A DNA stretch of 64,000 nt from Balanoglossus misakiensis (Eukaryota; Hemichordata), in assembly GCA_040954595.2 (NCBI GenBank), contig CM082597.2, positions 1,302,001 through 1,366,000 on the forward strand, read 5' to 3'. This document shows, in pieces, positions 50,916 through 59,900 of the stretch. Both the position numbers and the translations under genes were made by a program. The notes below the pieces were generated by a model, which was given only the letters and a program-made list of their open reading frames with translations, was not told the origin of the DNA and made no database searches. Within the stretch, counting starts at the first letter, position 1. Every line of letters starts with the position of its first letter.

Positions 50916-53900
50916 GTAAGTAGTGATTTCGTGATGGGTACTAATATTGTCTCATCCTCAGCTTCGTATTCGTATGCCCCGCGAGAATCTCGCAACTCGA
51001 GTATTCTGCTATTCTGTTACATGTCCTAATATCTCTGCTCTCTCTTATCCACACAGCGTTTTCTCAAGATGCTTCGTTCGTCTCTCATCCAGTCGACACA
51101 CTTGTACAAGTTGACAACGAGGTCGTCTTCGATTGCGTCTTTGAAAACGTGGGAGAAGGTTTCGTATCGTGGTATAAAGGAGCTGACATTCTCTACAGAG
51201 GAAGTGCTGCTGATCCCGATCTCTACAAACCGGATGATTTTGCAGCTTGTTGCGAGCTGAGTGGTGATGCTAGCTCCGGAGATTTTTCTCTGAGAATTAA
51301 ACAAGCAACGTATGATGATTCCATGGCGTGGAAGTGTTCGTATACTGGTGGAGGCCAAATCATGGAGGAACATGGTGTTCTCACTGTTCTTGGTATGTGC
51401 CTACTTTCCAAAATGACACCTCACGCTCTTTGACATAGCAAAGAAATTCAAAAGTCCGGACAAATCTCATGTTTCCAACCCCTCCTGAAATCAAATGGTT
51501 CTCCCCTTAGCTTCAACGTAGTTGAGGTATGGTAACATATTTAGAGACAGCTGTATAGTATATTATACATCAAAATGGCAAATGTCAAATGTGTTTGTAA
51601 TGCCAAGTTGTTCAGCTTTTGTATCCAGGGACTCAAATAATCTCAAATTCCATATTTTCAACTTTTATAGAAAAACAACATCTGTTGAATCTTGTGCTCT
51701 TAATCGAACATGTATAATTAGTAAATATCATGACTGGTATCTCATGGCAAGCACTCTTTGTCTCATAAATATATTAATCAACTTGAAAAAAAAAATTGAA
51801 AACATGTTGTGTAATAGTGCCAGAATTCCAAGGTCAGCATAGAAATTCGGATTACCAGTATGACGCTTACATATGCAAAATTGACAAAACGAAATCAACA
51901 TTGAATTGTTTTATTGAATTCTTGCTAATCTTTGCTTTTCTTGCAGCACTGCAGAAATTAGACGAGATGATAGTAGACACTAAAATAAGAACATTGAGAT
52001 AATCATCTTGTACTCGTATCTTAAGAAGCCAAATTGAATTTTATAAATTATGCGGCTGCATACGCAACCAACAAAAAGAATCTACAGCGTCTTCGTTCTT
52101 CTACAGAAGCAGTATATCATTGTGGGCACCTTCTAGTAAATGTTGATTCGCAACTGCCCTGTCATTCAGTGCCGTGAATATTACTACATCTCTCCATCTC
52201 ATGAAATTTGTCAATATTTTTTTATCACAAGCTCATTTCTTCTCAGAGATCACAAATATTTTTTCACATAGTTCATCAAAAATACCAGAGAGTCTAATTG
52301 AAGTGGTATTTTTTTCAATTTCAATGCCTGCTTGCTTTCCTTGCTGGTGTTTTTCCCCGAGCTGGATGTATCGAAAATCCTCCCATGGCCTCATGCCAGT
52401 ATTTAGCCATTGAAATGCTTGTTTGCAATTGTGTTTTATGTTGCATTTCTTTTACAGCGCACAGAACAGACGTAGTCCAGTGTTAGCTTGTAATGTCGCT
52501 TTCATTTTGTATCCACGCCTGTTACAACTCAATCATGCTTTTCTGTATCTCGTATTTGTGTTGGTGTGTGTTGTGTTCCCCGGGACCTGGATGCTTTCTT
52601 TGTGAACAAACATGCGTGTAGATTTAATTCTGCAGACAAAGAAGGTTTTTTTTTTGGCAACAGCTGGAAAGCTTTTCAAAACTGTGGGTCTTACCCAATT
52701 TTATATACCCCCGTTCCTTATTGGTATTCTGGTCAAGTCTGTTTGTTTGCGGTGCTCTCCTCTAAATAGAATACTCCCATTGTCTCCATTGTGTTGTACA
52801 ATTACAGCTTGGATAATACTAGCCAGTGACTATGTGTGTATGTCCCAGCAGTTAGAATGGTGACGTGTAGGCCATGAAAGCTGATTGGAACAAATCTTGA
52901 TTATAATTTGACACCATGTACATGTACGCAGTGTGCTTGTAACATTTTTGAAAACTACCATACTTCAGTATGCCAATCTGCACTTACACGTTCCATAACA
53001 AATTCTCACGAAAAGTTTACAAAAAAAAATGTAACAACATGTCTAGCCCCTTCAGTAGTCGCTGCTACTTTTTGATCTTTGCCTTTCTTCCACTATTGGT
53101 CGTATCCTAAAGGGATCTTTGTCCAGTAAGCCATCACTTGAGAATTGTGAAGTTCCATATGGCAGGCTGGAAAATGTGGGACGTGCGAGTATCAGTTACA
53201 CGTAGAAAACAAGTATGGCACTGTCTTGTTAGTGTCAATATAACAAGGCTGTGATTTGGAGCTGGCAGTGGATGTTTTACTGCGTCTAATAAACGTATGC
53301 CAGAAATGTGTCTCTAATCAGGGCAACCGCGGCTGTAAAATGATCCGGCATGTACTGAACTGGGAATGGTGCTGGGAATGACAGGCGTTCTACATGTTTG
53401 CAATCCGCAGAGGTCAAGTAAAGGTCATCTTGTGTCGTTTTCAGTCGTTTTGTACGTAGTTGTTGATTTGCAGAAGCATTAGGATGAGAAACATTGATTT
53501 TATTTATGAAATGGTACATGAAATACAAAATAAAACAAAATTAAGACCTGCAAAAGCCGAGGTATGAGGAAAGATTCAACAACTGAGATTGACTTGCGTT
53601 ATCCATGTAAAGTATGTTGATGAAGTGTTTATGCGCGGCCTGTTTGCAGATGACTCAAGGTCAAGTCTTTGGGAAATTTGTCGTGAATTGTAAATTTTAG
53701 ACTCTGGGGAGAAAAGGGAGAGCTTTGACAGTTTAAGGCCGGCAAGAGTGATGACCCCATTATTTCCGAATATTCTCCTGTGATTCACAAGGATTGTTTC
53801 CACACCCTGCGCAAGAAAATTTGCATATGTAATTACCTTATTTGCATAGGTAATTGCTTGAGTGATTACTTCAGAAAATTTGGTGAACTCAATATATATT

Positions 53901-56900
53901 TCAAACCAGGTTGTATGTCATCGGCCATGTTAGCGTATTCAGCTAGAAATTTGTGGCAAAGGTCATAGCGATTGTAACATGTTGAACGTATGTGCCCATC
54001 AATAGTGGTTAGACGAAAAGCATAAAAACATAAAATGGGGCCAACATGCGTCAAGGAATTTCAGTGTTGAGTCAAGACGGTTGTAAATTATGGATGTGAC
54101 CCAAATATTTGCCGTTTTACGACTGAAATCATAGCAAGGGAGAGACGAACATGCTGAATTATTCGTACTTGCTATTTTGGCCTTGTGAAAATAAAACATA
54201 TGGTGATCTTTGCTGGAGGAATATTTTGATTGTCAAATAAAATTATATCAGCATGTCGGAAATCATAATAAAATTGATGAAGGGAAGGTTAGTTGGAGCC
54301 AGAACCTTTCCGATCAATTTACTTGCGTGAGTTTTGTGTGATTTAATCGAATTCAGATTTCTTTATGCAAAGTGGCATGAACATTTCCACACTACACATA
54401 TAAAATACACATCTCATTTCCAACCCGTCTTCTTGTTCGTATAATTTCATTGCGGCTCTAAATACAGAACATGTAATTCAAACCAACCATACTTCAATCA
54501 ATGCTACTGAGTACCATGATGAAACAGTAGCTGTGTGTAAAATTGTATACAATTGTTGTAACGAGAGTCTCTGGTTTGGCACATGCTTATAAGATGATCG
54601 CCACCCTTTAACTTATTCCTTCTTATCTTCTCCGTCCAACAGACCCTCTGGATTGCGAAGTGGTCGATGGAGCTGGCACACAAAACGACGCCGGCAGCTA
54701 CCAGGTGATTGAGGGAAACACCAAGGAAATGAGATGTATGGCTGACGGAACTCCACCAGCTGTTCTCGTGTGGACTAAGGATGCGGTTGATTCCGAGGTG
54801 TCTGGAAATTCACCTCTTTCCTGGGAGCCAACATTCATGGATGAAGACACAGATGCTGTGTTCGATTGCCAACTTCGCCACGAGACATTGGCTGAACCGA
54901 TCACCTGTGCAGAGAGTATATCTTTTGATGTGCAATGTAAGTTCTATTTGTTGACGAACTCCGCAAGACCCTGCGAGATTGAAAGCGGTTTGGTAATTTA
55001 TACGGAAAGAAATTCTTATGTCCCAGGACAAAACCAACTCATGAAAATGTGATTAGACACTGAGGCTTTGACTGTTCTTTTTTTCTTTTCAGTCAAACCA
55101 ATTCTGAAGGTGGATATAAACGCTGACAACAAAGATGGAAAGGTGATTGAAGGGAAAAGTTTCACTGCTGCATGTATGGTGGTACGGGCGAAACCAGAGG
55201 TCACCGGGGCTGGTCCAACATGGAGTACAACTGTAGAGGGTGCTCTACTGGATGGGACCAATTTGCTGGCGTTGGATGCGGTGACACGAAGCCAAGCTGG
55301 TGACTATGTATGCTCAGCTGAGAACACTTTCTTTGATGGATCTGTGGGGAAATCTGAAGAGACCGTCTCTCTCGATGTTCAATGTAAGTATTTGTATGTG
55401 GTTTGGACTTGAATCTTTGTCATGGAATACCAGTCTTGTACTCCGGGAAAATCATCCAGTATTTAGAAGCCTCTCCTTGGAAGTCTTTGAAAGTTCTGGA
55501 AAATTGAAAATTACCCTCGGAAAATCCTGAAATGTTGAAAAAATTCTGATTATTGCTTTTGGACTTATTAGACCCACCTGTCCTCATACTGGAAGAGACC
55601 CGAACAGTGAAAGTTGGTGAACAAGTTACGATCGATTGTGCTGAGGGAGTTACTGAAGCAAATCCAGCCCCAACGGAATTCAGATGGATCCGGTTCAACT
55701 CGGATTACCAGACGGCTCCAGCCTTGCAAATTGATTCCGTGACCAAAGACGACAAGGGAATGTACAGCTGTGAGGCAACCAGTGTCTTCTATGATGGAAC
55801 CCCGGAAAAGGCAACTGCTAATGTTGAACTCCTTGTAGAGTGTGAGTATAAAATACTTCAGATCAGTCATTAGCTATGGCAGAGTGTCTTTGTTACGAGC
55901 TTAGATAATTTATCTGTGTTGTTTTTTTGTACAGATAAACCGGAAGTGACAGTGTCGTCTCCAGTGGCACTGAAGGTCGGTGATTCCCGGGATATTGAGT
56001 GCAACGTGGATGCCAATCCGGCTGCAGAGACCGTCCAGTGGTTCAAACTTCCAGACACGGACACACCAGTCTCTGAAACAAGCACCCTGTCTATTACCGA
56101 CGCTACAATGGAAAGTGCTGGCCAGTACAAGTGTCAAGCCAAGAATACTTTTTACGACGGAGAAGGGGCCGTGAATGATGAAAACAATGGCATAGTGGAA
56201 GTGCTTGTACAATGTAAGTTTATCATCATCTTGATGTTCTTAACCTTTTCTCTATCATAGTTCAGTTGTTTTCTATAATAAAGTTGTACCTGATTGAGAC
56301 AGAGGTGGAAAATTTTATCTGCTTCGTCAAAATTATTGGATAAGTTGTAGAAAATGTGCCAAAAATGGGGAAATTTTGCATCTGCATTTTGGTGGGAAAC
56401 TTACCTTTCTTCTTTCTTTGTGTGTCATAGTTATGTCCGATGTTACACTCAGTGGACCCACAGCTGCAGTGACCGAAGGCGCCAAACAGATCGTTCTGAA
56501 CTGCTCCGTAGAAAGTGTACCCGAACCGTATTTATACAAGTGGGAGTTTGTGAACAAGGAAGGTGTGACAGAAACCCTTTCCGAGACATCAGATACACTG
56601 AACCTCGGCATGGCTTCTCGTACACATGCTGGAACCTATACCTGTACTGCGACGACTATGTTCTATGATGGCGAAGAAGAGACCAAGACCTCTGAATCTC
56701 TGGATGTTTCTGTCAAATGTAAGTAAAGTTGCTTGATTAAAGAGCTGCCACTTTCTGTATTATTTTCATGATATGATCTGTGACATAACTCTGCAAGATT
56801 CCTCAAGACTTTGATGTATATTTATCTCATGTTGAAAGAATATTTGATTATTTTATAATCATGCATCTTTGTTTTATTCAATCCTAGACAAACCGGACAT

Positions 56901-59900
56901 CACAAACAAAGAAGACAAAATGGTTGCCGTGGAGATTGGAGCCTCTGCCAAGTTGGTGTGCTTAGCAAGCGCTATTCCCGACCCAGTCTTTTCCTGGATC
57001 AACTCGACCGGAGGAGAGATCAAGAACGTCGAGAATAAATACACCATCGAGGAGAAATACGAAATGGGAGTGTTCGAGAATACCTTGACTATCATGGACA
57101 TCGTCCAGGCAGATTACGCTTCATATGAATGCCAAGCTGTGAATGATATTGGAGTGGATAGCCTCAGCATTGAGCTTTCCCCAGTCAGTAAGTACTTCCA
57201 TATATCCTATTCTAGGATCAGATTTTCCCGGGAATATTCAGGCGTAAAAATTAGGAGTACCTGGAAATACAGAATATCCAAATTGTTTCAATGTAAAATG
57301 GTTGAATGTACTTTGTTTAATATCAACCTGGTAGATTCATGTTTGTCCTAGAACTTGGGTATGGCTAAATTTCCTCTCTAGAGTTAGATTACGTCTGTCC
57401 AAAAAATCTTGTGTCTGTTATAGGGAACTCTAACCCTTTCAATACTGTGGTCCAGTCCAAATCCATTGTTTTCTATCGGGAGGTTGGACCTCTATAGAGG
57501 GAACTGGGGGTGAAAGGGTCAAATAAAATCAGTTCAAACCTGATGTGTTTCTGATTTCAGCTGTACCAGAGAAACCAGTCGATGTGACTGTTGTCAGTAC
57601 CCATCATTCTTTGGAAATCACATGGAAGGCCGGTTTCAACGGAGGTTCCAAGCAGTCGTTTGTTGTGGAATTGGTGAACAAGAGAAACCAACAGACGGAA
57701 AAAGCCGACCCCATCCCGGAAGACGGCAGTGAGATATATCAGCATCTGTTTACTGGTTTGGATGCCAATGGGGAATATGTGATTAGAGTCACGGCAACCA
57801 ACCCTAAGGGAGCCTCTGAGACAGAAGAGTACTCGGCCAAAACAGAAGGTTGGTCTTTCTCATTCTATTTCACCGATAGGTTACTGAGAGTCCAATAATG
57901 TTTCATCCACTGTGGAGACATGATGAGTGAAACAAAAGTTGCTTGCAGCAAAGAATTTGGTTCAAATGAATATCCAAAGGTCCAAAATGTACAAATATCT
58001 TTACATTATTATTCATCTATTTTTTTGGTGGGGCTTGGTCTCGTAAGGTTGCTTGTGATTGGCCAGTTCAACCAGGTGTACAACAGGTGCATGAACCCTG
58101 TAACCTGGGAGGATAGGTCTTCCCTTTGTCTCCATTTTTTGTGTGAAGTTTCCTGTCTTGTCTTTCTCTTAACTTCTCCGATTTTCCTTTTTTTCCTTCA
58201 CCCTATTTTCTTCCATGTATTCTATGTGATGTTATGACCTTGCACTTGTTTCTGTGTGTGACTAGATAAGCCATTTACAACAGGTAGGTCGTGACATCTG
58301 CCCCAGGTGTTTCTGAACACTTAAAAAGCGGTGTTGGTTAGCTATAATACAAGTTGCCTGTTGTAGTATATTTGCTGACTCCACTAACGGCCAGAATGTC
58401 AAACCCAGGACATTTAATCCACTAAACATTTTGCGCTTAGTCCTTAGTCTTCCCAGGGGCTTGGTGTTAGTCAAATAGTTTCCCAATAATTCCCTTTGTG
58501 TAGATTAGGCTAGAGTTGATGCTAATATTGTTCTAAGCTAACATTTTCAAAAACGCAGTTTATATCTGGTTGCTAGTGTTGACTGACAGCTAGTTGCTGC
58601 AGTCTTCATTGGGGACCATGACTGTAATTGTTGAGAATTTTTTCATCGTTTTTTTTTGGTTCTTTACGTCACTTCATTGCACCAGCCACAGGAGCTGTAA
58701 TCGTCTCATGTGCATGTGCGTAATTTCTTGTGTCAACGCATTCAAATAGTGGACTGTCTTCGCTTCCTTCCATACTTCACGCGCACCAAAAAAGTAGACC
58801 TAAGTTTTGTCCCGTCATTTCACCCAATTTGCTGACTTTTCTCAATCTCCGTCACAGACTACGGCCGCCGCCATCTTGTCAGTTGTTAGGACTGTTTTTG
58901 TAACCAGGGTCTCTGGTTTGGCACATGTGCATAAGACGATCAGCGCCTTCAAAATGCCCACTTTGCTGCTTGTCAACATAGCCTGTGTCGACAAGCATTT
59001 CATCATGCTTTTTACATATTCAAACAAGAAACTAATTGATACAAAGAGAAAACAGCTAGACTGACATCTAAAAACATTCATCTTGACCCTCTTTGTTTTA
59101 TTTTCACAGTTCCACCCAAGGAAGGAAAGGCCGCGAAATCCGGTGCAACTACAGTTATCATCGTCGTGGTGATCATTATTCTCCTGCTCATCATTGTCAT
59201 CATTGTCGTGGTGATAATTGTCTTGAGGAGAAGGAAAAGCAATACTTACAACACACAGAAAGGTATGTGTCTTCACCTGGCTGGGTTTCTACTCTACTTG
59301 GCCATTTTCATGACTTCATATCCTGGTATTTCAGTGGTTAGAAACTTCAACGTACTGATGCAAAAATATTGGTGTGTCTGGTTGTGTGTGTGTGCTACAT
59401 TCACTGTATACCGGAAGTACAATATTGTTTAGTTTTTCGACAACTGTATATATAAAAGACATGGAAACTATTGAAGTGTATGATATACCTGAAAATTCGT
59501 GGCGTTTAATACTTGATTTTTTTTCCTTTCATCAGGTGAACAAGTCGCAAAGTAAGTCGAAATACTATTTCAATTTCTGTTTGCAATGTAACTGTTTTCG
59601 ATACATCTTGATCACAGATCAAACTTTTCCTATGTTACAAATGAAATACATTTCTGAAGTGTAGGTTGTGAACAATTTAAAATGACACAATTTTTTTTTT
59701 TTAATCAGGCCACTAGATGAAGAGGTTCCACTGAACGCCACGGAAAACGAAAATGAAAAAGGTAAGAAGTCCTTATCAATCTCAACGACCTTATACATTG
59801 GTACAAATCAAGTGTATAGTCCATGGGGCTGGGGAGGAGGGGGGGGGGGGTTGAAATCACAGAGGGATCTGTTAAATCGAGGAGGAGCTGAATAAATATA

